Assembly: GCF_021018895.1 (NCBI RefSeq)
Contig: NC_079386.1
Span: 15,341,552 to 15,405,551 of the forward strand
Reading direction: 5' to 3'
DNA length: 64,000 bases
Source of the DNA: Seriola aureovittata
Lineage: Eukaryota > Chordata > Actinopteri > Carangiformes > Carangidae
Part shown: positions 1 to 11,988 of the stretch, one piece after another
Layout: each line of letters begins with the position of its first letter
Numbering within the stretch: the stretch's first letter is position 1
Notes under the pieces: generated by a model
The model's input: the letters and a program-made list of their open reading frames with translations, nothing else
Database searches by the model: none
Told to the model about the DNA's origin: nothing
Position numbers and translations under genes: made by a program

Positions 1-1180
1 AGAAACCTCATAAAAACATCATGAGAACACATTAACATGAGGGATTTAAGAGGAACATTGTTGTAAGATGCTCAAATCACATTAACAGTCACGAGCCTCC
101 AGAATCTCGCACAGGATCGTGTCCCGATGCGTGACAGCGTCGCTCTTTGATTTATTTATTTCTCTGTGTGGACGGTGTTGTGTCACATGGGTCATTTTCA
201 TCAGTGCAGCCACTAAGCCATGAGGCCACCTAATGGACTGCACAGATGGAGCGCCATTACAACGAGATGGATGGACTGGATGGAGGAAGGAGGACGAAAT
301 AAAAACGTACCTACTTAGTTATAATGCATTCTCATACAGCAAACCTAAACTCTGACACTAAACAATGACTGCAGATTCATGAATGTGTTATCCCAGGGGT
401 TGCAGGGTTATGCATAATATATAAAACTCTATTTACACATTCCCCTCGTAGCTGAAAGCATTGCAGGAGGGAGGAACAAGGAAGTGGCTCATTAACACCA
501 AATAACATTAACATAACATTGCAGTAGTAATATATTAGAACATTAGTCGTGGTACAAATATACTTTCAAAACTTTTGAAACAAAATGCTAAGTTTACAGG
601 GCTGTATACTGTACATGTTTTCAGAGGCTTGTTACTGCAGCTAAAACTGACTTCATGCTGTTTAATTGGGTTATTTGTGTCTTTGCAACAGGCTGTAAAG
701 ACGGCTGGTTGTTGCACGATAATTTACAACCCGGGACTGTAATGAGCACGTCTGAACTTTCCTGTAACAGTTCTTTCATTTTTCAGCTTTAATCCATCTG
801 CATCTGTTTCTGGAAAAAAAAGAAAAGCGAGGTGCACTCACTTCTGTGTGTGTTTATGTCTTAATGCACATTTTTGACAAACGAAGTTGACTCGATCCCA
901 AACGAGGGCCCACACTGCATGTCAACCGCATCTCCGAAACTGAAGTTGACAGTGTTGCAGAGTAGCAAGTTTACTTTTGGCAACTCCGCTAACCAGCATT
1001 TTAGCATAGCTAACCAAAACCAGTGAAAAAGAATGTAGCGTTTCCAGCAGCTCGACATTTTCCTCCACAGGCCAGAAGGTTGAATGTGTTTAAAAAGTCA
1101 AAGTGCCAAAGTGCCAAAGTGATGTAAAAGGCCATTAACACAAAGCTGCACTGCTAATGTGATAGCACATAATCCCTCCA
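1..1180. other. Unique noncoding DNA
   Basis: No exon, RNA gene or recognisable transposon is visible. The short open frames on the minus strand at 535-717 and 861-1058 have no recognisable domain. The part around 940-1060 has GCTAAC-type words common in fish repeats, but I could not align it to a second copy in the window. Confidence 0.6.
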
Positions 1181-1350
1181 TCTGTGAGCGTGTGTGTTTG
1201 TGTGTGTGTGAGTGTGACAGGGTGATGGGTGACTGAGTGGTATTGTAACTTAAAGATATTCTGTCTCTGTCGACTGCTGTGACGGATCGCAAGAAGGAAG
1301 GATGGAAGATGGAAGTGCAGCTCTGGAAGTGTATATATCTGTCAGTGTGT

Positions 1351-1352
<2 letters not shown>

Positions 1353-1389
<37 letters not shown>

Positions 1390-1395
1390 GGGGGG
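1353..1395. repeat. (GT)17 microsatellite followed by a G9 run
   Basis: An uninterrupted GT array of about 34 bp runs straight into nine G residues. It is simple sequence with no coding meaning, although it creates cysteine/valine-rich shadow frames. Confidence 0.97.
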
Positions 1396-1561
1396 CACAT
1401 CGATGTGTCGAAGGCATTACAATGCAGTGTGTAAAATTGGGCAGACAGATAACAGCGTGTTCGCTCTGAGACGCAACGGAGAACAGAACAGAGCGTTCCT
1501 TAAAGCAGTCGAGAGACTCCAGATTATACACAGGAGGAGAGAGAGACGAGCCTTCGGGTGC

Positions 1562-1564
<3 letters not shown>

Positions 1565-1611
<47 letters not shown>
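1565..1611. repeat. (AG)23 microsatellite
   Basis: A perfect AG array. A second, shorter AG array follows at 1687-1708, and the DNA between is purine-rich on the plus strand, so 1500-1760 is a strand-asymmetric GA domain. Confidence 0.97.
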
Positions 1612-1616
<5 letters not shown>

Positions 1617-1686
1617 AAGCCGTAGAGGACAAAACTCAAAGATTCAAAGTATACAAATGACAGACGATGACAAAAGCCGGAGAGAA

Positions 1687-1708
1687 AGAGAGAGAGAGAG
1701 AGAGAGAG
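1687..1708. repeat. (AG)11 microsatellite
   Basis: A short perfect AG array in the same purine-rich block as the array at 1565-1611. Confidence 0.95.
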
Positions 1709-1919
1709 GTGAATGAATGTGAGAGAATGATTGCACGGGGAGCAGAAGAAGGCAGCGCTGAAGAAGAATATTAATGGATCTGTGTGACAGGGTTTTACTA
1801 CTGTTGTATTTTAAAAGAGAGAAAGACTAAGAAGGGAGGAGGGAGGCAAATAAAGTTAGACTTCAAGGAGAAAGTTAGGACACAGGAAGGAAGGATTGAA
1901 TAAAGGTTTCTAGTGTTAC

Positions 1920-2005
1920 GGTATGAATTCTTGAGTTATGGCCAGAAATGTGAGGTCACAGTGACCTTGACCTTTAACCTTTCACCACTGAATTCTAATC
2001 AGTGT
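1920..2005 (-). repeat. Dispersed repeat with nuclear-receptor half-sites, copy 1
   Basis: Read on the minus strand, this matches the copies at 19495-19672 and 37476-37665: the shared order is an ATTAGA/ATTAGAAT word, a run of GGTCA half-sites with AAAGGTCA spacing, then GGCCATAACTCA. I recognise the family as a common percomorph dispersed repeat but do not assign a database name. The copy contains a perfect AGGTCACAGTGACCT palindrome at 1953-1967. Confidence 0.8.
1953..1967. promoter_or_regulatory. Perfect estrogen-response-element palindrome
   Basis: AGGTCA, spacer CAG, TGACCT: an exact IR3 match to the ERE consensus. On the minus strand further half-sites (AGGTCA, AGGTTA) lie immediately upstream. 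It sits inside a dispersed repeat, so the sequence match is certain but function is unproven. Confidence 0.5.
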
Positions 2006-2011
2006 GACACA

Positions 2012-2430
2012 TAAGCTGTGTCCCACTTCAGGTGTCGCATCCTGTCTGACCTACGGAGGATGTTCGCGTTCTGTCGCTAAGCGCGGCTCCTGTCACCTAG
2101 CAACCTTGACAACACTTAACTTTTTTTTAGTCACCACCTTTCTCACCGAAAGACAGTTGAGGTAAAAAGCGGAAACAGCAGCCTAAAGCTTTAGGAGCTT
2201 TCGATCATATGACTTGATCTTCACCAGCAGATGTTGCCCAGTTGTTTTGGAACTTTTGTTTTTTTTTCCTTGACCACTTTAAGGTCCAGGATGACCTGCG
2301 CTGAGAGCAGCGCCACCTCTGCAGTGAGATACCGGCTCCGAGCTGCTTCCACTGTGGTCTCCCAGTTCATTTGGCAAAGACGTATTGATGTTTAATTACA
2401 ACCTTTAAGTTCATATAGCTGGTGTCTCGC
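2012..2430. other. Possible old miniature transposon and unique DNA
   Basis: The start (GCTGTGTCCCACTTCAGG near 2017-2034, then CGCATCC and a CGGAGGATG word) resembles the end of a fish miniature element whose termini read as GTGTCCCAATTCAGG. I cannot find a matching opposite end, so this is a guess. The remainder has no recognised content. Confidence 0.25.
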
Positions 2431-2665
2431 TGTGTAATTTGTATTCTTAACCCCAAAGCGAGAGAAAAGGAGGGATGTTAAGGAGAAGGGAAGTGGATGA
2501 GGAGGATAAGCAGTGAATGGAGGAACGGAGGAGAAATGGGAAAATGTCACTCAGGAATCGATAAGTGAGGGCGATGATGAAAATGGAGCGTTTTTCATCA
2601 CTATCTGCGCTACGAGAGAGATACACACTCGCAAACAGGGAAGCTACAACCACTCAACCATGGAG

Positions 2666-2666
<1 letters not shown>
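2431..2666. other. Purine-rich noncoding DNA
   Basis: GGAG/GAGA-rich on the plus strand up to the CA array. The frames at 2513-2761 and 2565-2777 run into the array and are not genes. Confidence 0.6.

Positions 2667-2720
<54 letters not shown>
2667..2720. repeat. (AC)27 microsatellite
   Basis: A perfect AC array of 54 bp. Confidence 0.98.
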
Positions 2721-2724
<4 letters not shown>

Positions 2725-2827
2725 ACTCATTATGTTTCCTGAATGGCCTCTTGGCTATTAATCAGAAACAGACCTGAGACCCCCCCTCCCCCCCCATACA
2801 TTTATCAGCTAGTATCACTCAACTGAG

Positions 2828-2865
2828 GGAGAGAGAGAGCAGGAGACAGAGAGAGAGAGAGAGAG
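2828..2865. repeat. Interrupted (GA)n array
   Basis: Two GA tracts (2828-2839 and 2847-2865) are separated by a short GCAGGAGACA-like interruption. A short C-rich run lies upstream at 2779-2795. Confidence 0.9.
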
Positions 2866-2879
2866 TGCACATACTGTAA

Positions 2880-3533
2880 AGAGTGAATGAAACACAAAGG
2901 GAGGAGGTATTGAGTGAACGTGAGATTGGGAATGTGAGAAGCAGCGTCCTGCTGAGAGAGATTAATTAAGTCTCAAATAGAAAGAGACAGAAGACAGATT
3001 ACAACTGAATGTTAGAAATGCCAGGAGGGGAAATCAGAAATGTTTCCCTCAGCTGGGTTGAAACACCAAGGTGAAAGTACATCTAAATAATCTGTTATGA
3101 GAAGTTGAACTGTGTTTGTGCTTTAACGTCAGCTGATGTGTTGGTTTAGAGGGAAAACGGTTATCTGCCGTCTGAAGGAAAAACATGCAGTGTCAGGACT
3201 TCAGCAGGTTAAAGGTCATCATAATTCATCTATTCAACAGTTGCACCCCCGTATACATTTATCATATAATCTATTTATTGACAAAAACAGTTTCTGCTTC
3301 CAGTGGATGAAAATGCTGTTTTGTTTTTATTTTTTGCAATATCTGGGAAATTGGACCTAATTTACTCGTTTGAAATGTTCTGATTCACAGATCAAATACA
3401 GATTGAAGCCCAGAGACATTTTTCAAACATTACTTATTGGTAAATGGAAGATAAATAAGGAGGCAAGGAAGTGTTTTGCGGTGTACTACACCTCTGCTCA
3501 TTAAACTTTGCAAATCCGAAAACACTTGTTGTT
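2880..3533. other. Unique noncoding DNA
   Basis: AT-leaning sequence without splice-flanked open frames or recognised repeats. The frame at 3136-3360 has no recognisable domain. Confidence 0.55.
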
Positions 3534-3700
3534 TTTAAAGGTCCCATATTTAAAGTGTTGATCCGTAAGAAGATATTTTTGTGGTTTTAAGAACCAAAAA
3601 CCATCTCGCTGTAGTTTTACATCTCCTCTCTCAGGCTTCTCTCTCTGGAGATGTAGTAACCACACGTCAGTGAGCCAATCAGAAGAGAGGAGGCCCTGAG
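3534..3700 (-). mobile_element. AAAGGTCCC miniature transposon, truncated copy
   Basis: The right-hand terminal part of the element that is nearly complete at 24766-25234, here in reverse orientation. It starts with TTAAAGGTCCCATAT and continues through the shared GATCCGTAAGAAGATAT, TTTTAAGAACCAAA, TTTTACATCTCC and GCCAATCAGAAGAGAGG words. Similarity fades near 3700, so the other end is missing. A minus-strand open frame across it (LLSSDWLT...WFLKPQKYLL) has a twin in the 24766 copy; that is shared repeat sequence, not a gene. Confidence 0.8.
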
Positions 3701-4360
3701 CACACGCAGAGAATGAAGGGCTATATTGTATGTTTGTTGTTAACCTGGTGTGTAGGACAGTTGTGGAAGTCATTAATCTTTTTAAACACACTCTCTGACC
3801 CTGAGTGTGTGTGTGTGTCAGTCTCTGTCTCTGTATCTCCCCTTTTGTCTGGCAGAGCTGACTTGCTTTGATTAAAAGTTATGACACTGCAGCAGTGAGA
3901 GGAGAGAAGACACGGCTCTTCCAGACAAGTCCTCTGAGTGCTGAATTTGAGTGTGTGCAAAAAAAAACTAAAAACTAAAAAACACACTTCCACGTCAAGT
4001 CTTTTGTATGAGCGTGTGTGTCCATATCCTCAGTGCTGCTGTCAAAAATGACATTAAAGTGCATTCGCTGCGTCAACAGCAACAACAGTCGGTACTCTGG
4101 GCGCGGCGAGCAGAGCGGCTCAGTGACATCCAGGCACTCAGAGAGGAGAAAGGTGTTAGGAATGGGTTTTCTCCTCTGCAGCTGTTAACAGCCTGTTTGG
4201 GAGTTACTGCTCAACCAAACTTTGGTTAGCTTGTTAAACATCTCTAGTATATGGTTTTGACTTGATGTGAAAGATGATTAGACGAAAGATAAGTCCCGCT
4301 GGAACGTGAACTTTTCATTTAGTAATTATGTTAATGGTTTTATTTGATCACTTAAAGCTG
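3701..4360. other. Unique noncoding DNA
   Basis: Contains a short GTGTGTGTGT tract near 3805 and the frame 4008-4229 with five consecutive glutamines coded by CAR repeats. No gene is supported. Confidence 0.55.
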
Positions 4361-4499
4361 CACTGATTGGTAATTTTGTACCGACAATGGATCAGACCTT
4401 GGTTGTCATGGTTACAATAACAAACACGCAGACTGTGGCGAGAGCGGCGTACCTACTGTGGTCCGCTGAGGTTACTTAATAATGGTCATGACTTGGTTA

Positions 4500-4625
4500 A
4501 AACGCTACTTGGTAATGTTTAGGAAAAGATCGTGATTTGGGTTAAAATAAATACCTCCTCAACATTACACGATCTTTGTCGTCATGGTTACAATAATAAC
4601 AACAAACGGTCATGGACAGTAGAAA
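4500..4625 (+). repeat. TTTGGGTTAAAATAA dispersed repeat, copy 1
   Basis: The core is GGAAAAGATCGTGATTTGGG, followed by TTAAAATAAATACCTCC and GTCATGGTTACAATAATAAC, ending near GGTCATGGACAGTAG. The same order recurs at 27140-27260, 46860-47075 (reversed) and 50900-51035. Upstream 4365-4500 also carries a GTCATGGTTACAATAAC word and may be a second overlapping unit. It is an old multicopy element of unknown class. Confidence 0.75.
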
Positions 4626-6140
4626 CAACATGAACTGCTACTGCTATTCATATTCCTGTGTTTTCTTGACGCCTTCCTCCGACTAAACCTCCTCCCAGGT
4701 ATGTGTGTGTGTGGGCGTTTACACAACACATGACTGAAATCTCCCTGTTGCACCTGTCGAGGCGAATCATCCCCATTCTTATTGGAGCACTGGGTATGGT
4801 AAACGTCCCGTAATCAGGCCTCTGCTACAACATCAACCTGAAAGGAGGCCTAATCGTAACTGAAACACATGCGGGTCTGCAGGGCCTTCATATCTTTAAG
4901 CTTTCATTTATATGTGCTGGCTTTTTTCTTTTTTTTCTTTTTAATCTCTGGTAATTTATCAAATCCATTGCACAAAAATGAAACACCCCTAAGTTTAACC
5001 AAAGCAATCAGTACTTTTCCAGTTCTGTATTGTGAAAGTAATAAAGGCAGCGGCTCCGGTGGGAACTATGTTGTGAGTAACACCGTGGAAAATGAGAGAC
5101 TGTTGGTTGAGTTGATTTCCCACCACGGGGAACATGTGAAAAGAAAGACAGAGAAAGAAGGAAGGAAAGAGAGCGCGGGCGGGAGACTGAAGGCGAAATA
5201 TGCTCGAGTGTGGCTTCTTTGTGTGAGTGTGTGCTTGTGTGTTTGGTGACTCCTGTGAATAGCACTATTATATTACTTGAGTGTGAAGCGTGATACACAC
5301 TTTTAGCAGCATTTCTGTCATCAAGTTGTCAGCTGCATTGAATGGTTGACATGTTACGTGTTATTTAATTCCAAAGAAACAAAATATGTTACACAAATTA
5401 CACAAGACAAACTAAATGTTGTTAGGTTTGGTTCAGTTCAAATAAATCGCAGACAGCCTTTTCTCAGTCGCTTCATGTTCCAGGTAACACAAGCTAAATC
5501 TTGTTTTATCGGTGCTGAGAATCTCTGAGAGGATCAGGGATGCCATAACTTTCTGTTGAGCCGTGTGGTCTTGTTATAAATGAAATGTCTGTGATGGGAG
5601 GTTGGTAATAAAAGAGAGGAGGAAGCCCACACACTGGATTTCAACCACAAGAAAAGCCTGAGGAAACAAACAGAGGGATCAGGACTGGGCTGCACCAGCC
5701 GGCCAATCTTCAAACTATCTGTAGGTTTGTGTGTAACATCTCTTTGCACCAGTTCGTTTAAAATAGATTTAAATTTCAAAAAATGTTTTAGCAAGTATCA
5801 ACTCTGATAATGTGCAAACCCACGATAAAACAGCTGTAGCTGTATCCAACCAAATCTAGCCTGTCAACAGGAAGTCACTAGCATCACCAGCTAACAGCTA
5901 ACTAGCTTCAAATGTAGTTTGTTGAACATAACGTGAAGTTAATTAGTGAGGCGGAGACTTAATGAAAACTCGATCTTGCCATACACAACGCCTACACATA
6001 TATGCAGAAACACACACAGTGTCTGCACACACACATCTGAAAGAGTCTTCTGATGTTGCATAAGCTGCTGCAGCTGAGGAGGAACACTGACCACTGCTTT
6101 GTAACAAGGAACCAAACTAAATATAACACGGTTTTGTCTG
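4626..6140. other. Unique noncoding DNA
   Basis: Contains a T-rich run near 4925-4942 and short GTGTGTG tracts, but no recognised gene or transposon. The frames 4869-5249 and 5346-5528 lack domains or consistent splice context. Confidence 0.55.
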
Positions 6141-6145
6141 AGCGC

Positions 6146-6415
6146 TGCGATTGGTCGAAGGCGTGCTCCAGCTGTGCCCATAATTCCCCATAAAGCACGG
6201 CGTTCCCTCCTGGAATGTAAATACAATACTTCTCCTGCTGGACTGTGTGCGGCACACCAGATGGTGTCCAGTCGTAGCTTAGGTACATAATGTGTCTTTG
6301 TGTGTGTGTTTGTGTGCACTCAAGTCTGGGTGTTTACACAACGGGGAGTTTTCATTGGAGCAATCTGATTGGTCGAGCACATGTCCCAGATGTGCCGGCT
6401 AATGCCCGTAATGCA
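6146..6415 (+). repeat. Local diverged direct repeat
   Basis: Two blocks, about 6148-6200 and 6367-6415, share GATTGGTCGA, then an AG.TGTGCC word, then TAAT.CCC and GCACGGC in the same order, about 219 bp apart. A short duplication or two fragments of one dispersed repeat could explain it. Each block carries an ATTGG (inverted CCAAT) motif. Confidence 0.55.
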
Positions 6416-6419
6416 CGGC

Positions 6420-7784
6420 TAGTTGCTTTTTATTGCCTTTTATTGCTCGTCGGCTGATCTTTTTGGTTTCTACTGTTTTAAAGTTTTTAAAGTCAACTTC
6501 CTCTTTGTTTGTTGCTGTTGTCGACCCACTTTTCCCTTTTCCTTCCTCCTTTGATTGTAGGTATTTCTGGCCGACTACAGTATGTGTCTGTCTCTGTGTA
6601 TGTGACCCCCCCCTCCCCCCCTGAATCCCTGCTTCACTGGCTTATACTTTACAGCTTAAAGTGTCAGAGGTGGTTTTATCACAATGAGCCTTTCATTGAC
6701 TCCAGAAATCCTCTTTGCCTTCACCGCCCCTTTTCCTCTCCTCCCTGCTTCCACACATCCACTGATGTTATTGCAGTTATTATTGAAAATTCTGTGTGTT
6801 TTTCTGTTTTGTACTGACAGCAAATGACGGCAGTTTGTTGTACCAGGACTATCATTACCTGAATGCCCAGGTGAAGGACTGATGGTATGTTTCTCTGCTT
6901 GCTTGCTAACCGAGTAGCAGAGCCCAAAAGCTCCATCTGGATAAATCCTGGACTCACTGATGATGACTAAATGTCTAATAATGTCCACCCTCACTGGCAG
7001 CTATAGGACAACCGAATTTAAACAACTCTGAACGTAAAGTTGAATTCTTGGGGCAGCTGTCTACTGTTCCTGCGTTTCCTGTCTGTCTCCATCCAATAAA
7101 GGCACAAAAATAACTTCCTTGTTGTAGAAATTTGCTGGTAAGTCAGGGATGAGTTTGCTGTGTTTTTATATTTTCATAAGTACATTGACTTACAGATCCA
7201 ATACTGATCCAATCAGATAAACATGAGCAGTGATTAAACCCTGCAGGCAGCTCAGACTGTCTGATCACACAGAAGGAAGCACTGAAAGCCAAATGAAAGC
7301 GAACCACACTGAATTAAATTACACAGTGGGTGAGTTTGGACAACAGACTGTGTTATAAATAAAAATAAGCTAATTCTGACTTTAAAACTGACTTTCCATC
7401 CATCTCTTACTCTTCCCATCCCTGTTTCCATCCGTCTATTCTCCCGCATGTCACACAGTGGACCTATAGCTGAATGGGATGATGGGGCCTACTTCTGTTT
7501 GGGCTCTGTAGGTTTTAAAGGTAAGGAGACATTATGTAAAAACTACAGGGACAGGACACAGATGGTAACTCGTACATGCATGTGCACATACATTACATCT
7601 ATAATGATGCATACTGTGCTGGAAAATGTATTGATACATGACACAAAAACACTCACTCACAGATTCTGTTGAGCTACATACATACGTGCATATCCTGTAT
7701 GTGCTGTATATGCAGACTAAAGTGGTGTTTTCAAAAGGGAAACTCACAAACTTAAAGTAGCTACAAGCATTTTAGCCATTTTCT
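6420..7784. other. Pyrimidine-rich then unique noncoding DNA
   Basis: 6433-6770 is C/T-rich on the plus strand, including C runs at 6606-6622. The rest is unremarkable. A small frame at 7448-7519 reads WDDGAYFCLGS next to plausible splice dinucleotides, but it is too short to support an exon. Confidence 0.5.
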
Positions 7785-8100
7785 TGTCTTTAAGCTAATT
7801 GTTTTGGTTCTCTAACCTACAACTTTACTGATTGGCATCATTTAAAAAAATAACCCTTGTAACCCCCCTGTACACTGTCTGCTTAGCACCAAACAACAGT
7901 CACACAAAGCTAGTGAAAAACATGGTGCATATAGTGGAGCATCTAGCAGCTAATGAGCCACATAACTCCCTTAGTTGTTGGTGGTGACCAAAGCAGAGCT
8001 AAAAAGAGAGGGAATATTGGACTTACATTCATGAGGTGGACTGAAACTCGACTCCAAATGAATGCAAGTCAGGTGAGTGCAAGAAACAAGAGCTGTCAGA
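7785..8100 (+). repeat. Teleost dispersed repeat (AGCAGCTAATGAGCCA type)
   Basis: The word order AGTGAAAAACATGGTG, GGAGCATCTAGCAGCTAATG, GTTGGTGGTGACCAAAGC and GAATATTGGACTTACATTCA matches a repeat I recognise from percomorph genomes. There is no second clear copy in this window, so the call rests on memory alone. Ends are approximate. Confidence 0.5.
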
Positions 8101-8500
8101 TGATTAGACACGGTTTAAATGAAGGTAAGTAGCGACTAAATAGTAGCTAACGATCAAAAACTGCTTTATTTGGATGTAAAATCAGAAGTTAGTGCATCCA
8201 AAATATAAGCAAAAATCCCTCATTGCACAGGAAAACTGTGACGCATGTGTGCAACAGACACTTCTGATAACATTCATGTTGGTTGCATGTTGAATCAGGG
8301 ATCAGATTAAACAGATACTTGATGCAGCAAAGTGATACAAACTGAAAAAAATACACATTTCTGCACAATCTACAGACGACGCACAACTCGACTTTCACAA
8401 CCTTCCATTTCAGCACAAGGTGAAGCAAGAAGTCCTTGGCTTTTATTCAGAGATAACATAATCAACAGTGAGCGAGTGAAAGGAGGCAAATATGTCAACA
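8101..8500. other. Unique noncoding DNA
   Basis: Nothing recognised between the dispersed repeat and the compound array. Confidence 0.5.
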
Positions 8501-8501
8501 A

Positions 8502-8585
<84 letters not shown>
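8502..8585. repeat. Compound (TG)n(AG)n microsatellite
   Basis: A TG tract (8502-8517) switches to about 68 bp of GA with two AAAG interruptions. The plus strand is purine-rich across the GA half. Confidence 0.97.
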
Positions 8586-8867
8586 CTTGTGTTTTGTACA
8601 ATCTGTTCCAAAACCCATGAAAGCTTTTCTTCTACCAAACAAACCACGAGGATAAAAGCTCTTTCACTTCGACTTTTTTTTTTTAAGGCCGTCATGTGCA
8701 TGTGTATCGTGATTGTGTCGGTGTGTGAGTTTGTGTTTGTGTGATGTGCGTCGTGCTATAAAAGTGCAGAGAAAGCTAATCTGTTCACACACAAGCTGCA
8801 GGGTTAACAGCTCGCACATGATGATTCTGTTAATACACGACATGTTCTCCAGCAAAAGATTGATCCA

Positions 8868-8870
<3 letters not shown>

Positions 8871-8911
<41 letters not shown>
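8871..8911. repeat. (TG)20 microsatellite
   Basis: A near-perfect TG array with one CG step near the right end. Confidence 0.97.
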
Positions 8912-8977
8912 GTCAGCTTCTGTCTGTGTACAGCTAATGTCTTCATATGTTTTTTATATATGTGAAATACCTTTGTG

Positions 8978-9002
8978 ACACACGCACACACACACACACA
9001 CA
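8978..9002. repeat. (CA)n microsatellite, short
   Basis: About 12 CA units with one CG step, in the opposite orientation to the TG array 66 bp upstream. Confidence 0.95.
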
Positions 9003-9111
9003 ATCCTCTGTGTATGCAAATGTCACTGCGGCAATAAACAAAAGTAATAAATGAAGACGTTATTTATAGGAGATACATTTTGTTACTATGCATGGGATTT
9101 ATACAACACAA

Positions 9112-9142
9112 ACACACACACACACACACGCACACACACACA
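9112..9142. repeat. (AC)n microsatellite
   Basis: About 15 AC units with one CG step. Confidence 0.95.
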
Positions 9143-9264
9143 GAGTCCTGAGGGAACACAGTAAGAACATCATCCCCCATTGCTGTGATTATGTCGAGCT
9201 ATAAGATGATCAGTTATCCTCCTCTGTCCCTCCACTCACACCCTGAGGTATTAAGATGGATTAC

Positions 9265-9268
<4 letters not shown>

Positions 9269-9306
<38 letters not shown>
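9269..9306. repeat. (GT)19 microsatellite
   Basis: A perfect GT array. It is the fourth TG/CA array within 440 bp. Confidence 0.97.
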
Positions 9307-9309
<3 letters not shown>

Positions 9310-11950
9310 CATTATGTAAGCATTATTTCTCCTCACCTAAATTGTGAATATACATATGTTAATATGTGTGTATGTGTATATTGTTAGAATTAAAGAATTG
9401 AACACAGCTTCCTTTCAGTGTTATTGCCCATAGAAACAGACTGAACTGTCTCTGCTCAATCCATTTTAGGTTTTGTTGTTCTCTCTATGATGATTTAAAT
9501 ATGTTCTTTAGTAAAGTGGTTGGATTATTGTAAAGATAAGAGTTGGGTTTAAGGAACAGCGTCTTTGTTGTGGCATCTTGGGGATCATTAAATCTTCATA
9601 TTGTACCAGCCTGCCACTGCGAGGTGATCACGCCATATTTATTCAATTCCATACATTTCCTGGTTAGAATATGACAAGTATGAGCCACCAGGGGAGGGCA
9701 GAGAAACAACCTGATGGGAAATGAAGCTGTAAACGAGACAGAGGAACCGCAGAGGAGGACAGAAATCGAGAGAGAATAAGAAGAAGAAGAAGAAGTAGAG
9801 GCTGACAGGACTGGTCTCTCTGCAAGAAAGGCTGCCAAGGTGCTCTTTGCCCTTGAGTGGGCAGCGACACACTCCTCCATCTCTCCTGCTCTCTCCCTCT
9901 CTCTGTCCATCCATCTCTCCCCATGCCTCCCAGTAATTTTAAAGTGGAGGAGAAGAACTGAAAAGAAGACACTCGAGGGGGAGTGACACATCTCGCTCGC
10001 GCTCTCTCTCTGGTGCTCTATATATTTATCTCTCCGCCCCACACTTGTCTCTTTTCTTCAACCTCCCTTGCTTTCATCCTTTGCCCTCGATGCGACCTCT
10101 TATTTTATATAGAAGATGCTGGGGGAGTGCGAGCGGTGTCTGGAGGGTGACAGTCTAAAACTGTCTGAAATTTGGCACCTCTGAAGTATTTAAAAGTCTT
10201 AAATCCAGCTTGAAAGGTCAGAGTTTTGAACTCTGCACTAATGGGTTTATCTGTGCAGAACGTCCATGTACATTCAACAGTGCAGGAGGGACAGAAGCAC
10301 AACTTGCAGCATATTTGTTTACTCCCTGTTGTCATTTGTTATACTCTGAGCGCCGCATTGGGCGTGTTCAGCCTCAAATAGGCAGCTTTCATCTTTATCC
10401 TACAGTGAAAAGTGAAAGAGTTACAGAGTCTTCTGGTGCTTCAAACTTGCCAATAATCTAATAATAAGTCATGCGGAATAACATAACATAATAAAACATA
10501 TTCTCTCCATACTGATGAAATGTGAGGACAAAGAAAGCAAGCAGACAGATAAAACCTGCAAGAATCATGCAGGAGGGAAGGACGACCGTAATCTTCCTTG
10601 CCCAGATTACACAGAGAGAGGAAGTCTTCAAGTCACGGAAGCCAGGATGTGACGATGCAGGAAGAAAATGAGATAGAAACTGCTTTTCTGGAGCTCCCAC
10701 TGATCCTGGGAAATAGGATAGTAACAGTTACAGTGGGACCAGTTATTCTGTGCTGTGGTGCTAGCTTTTACTGCCAACTGCTGCCTGGATTATGTTTTCT
10801 GGTGCAGTTTCTTTGGGTGCAGGAAGAGCTACATTTATGTCCCACACTCTCAACCCATAGGGAGGTGGAGGGAAGGGGTACGGTGTGTGGTTGGGTGTTA
10901 AATGTTAAACAAGATGCTAACTAGGCTAACCGTTCTGATACGTCTGCTAATTCAACCGATTTTGGTTCACAACACACTCCTCATCTGAGTCTGGGTCAGA
11001 CCGAGTCTCTGATGTTTCCGCTAACACTAACCATGTCGATACGCACTGCTCTTTCACCGCTCGCCAAAACCTTGTTGGAGTTTGCATTAGCGCAACCGCT
11101 GACACTGTGACACTGCCAGCTACAAAACAGGAAGTGCTGAGTTTTGTTGACTTTATATTGATTAGGATGCCAAAGATGACATGACCGCAACCAAATTAGT
11201 ATGAAAACGTGAGCTGTTGTTGCAGGCGACGGGTAATTCAGTGTTTTGTAACCCAGCCTTTATTAGCTTTATTTGTTTAGACACAGCTGTTATTTGAGAG
11301 TCTCTACAATTTGTGGTATGTAGATCAAAATGCAATCCAGGCGCTATTATGTTTCAGTTGTCAGTAGCATATTAATGTCATTTTTAGGAAACAAAGCTGC
11401 AAGCCGCAGTAGTTGACGGACAAAACTGCTGCTTTGATATGCATCAGTTCTTCGTAGTAGAGTCGCAGTCACAGTCACAACAGTTGTTCTGTGCTCTCGT
11501 GCGAGTGAACAGGTGTCACTCAGGCACAGAAATGCTCCGTGTGCACTGGCATGAAAAATCTGTAGATTGAGAAGCGTTGTCCATCTGTTGTTGATTTCGC
11601 ACAAGAGCTGAAATATAAAAAAAATATGGCCGCCGGATATAGTGGTTTATTATCTGAAAACCAGACGTGACCTTCTGTAAACGGTATGACCCCCCTCCCA
11701 TTGTGCTGAAAATCTTCACATCTGGTACTTCACTCCAGCAAACCGCAGCTATTATTTTCATTGAGAGAGAAAAAAATAAAAAATCGACCTGTTATATTTG
11801 CTGTGTTGCATTGAAGATATTTCCATCTGCATTGAGTCACATACATCACTGAGGCTTTTAGCTTCAAGTGCAGAAGGACAGACTATTTTTCACTTTGCAC
11901 TTCCTGTGCTGGAGGTGGGTGTGATCGATTTACGATGGCCCCAGAACATA

Positions 11951-11953
<3 letters not shown>
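9307..11953. other. Unique noncoding DNA
   Basis: A 2.6-kb stretch without microsatellites. 9700-10060 holds an AAG/GAA run (near 9778-9796) and CT-rich DNA, giving the 148-aa minus-strand frame at 9596-10042, which is low-complexity and not a gene. Nothing else is recognised; GCTAAC words near 10915-11040 suggest degraded repeat material. Confidence 0.55.

Positions 11954-11984
<31 letters not shown>
11954..11984. repeat. (AC)15 microsatellite
   Basis: A perfect AC array. Confidence 0.97.

Positions 11985-11988
<4 letters not shown>

Noticed and set aside
7448..7519. Short frame reading WDDGAYFCLGS, like the end of an immunoglobulin V domain, with AG and GT borders
   Set aside because: About 60 nt long; the domain's other conserved positions are absent nearby, so chance is more likely.
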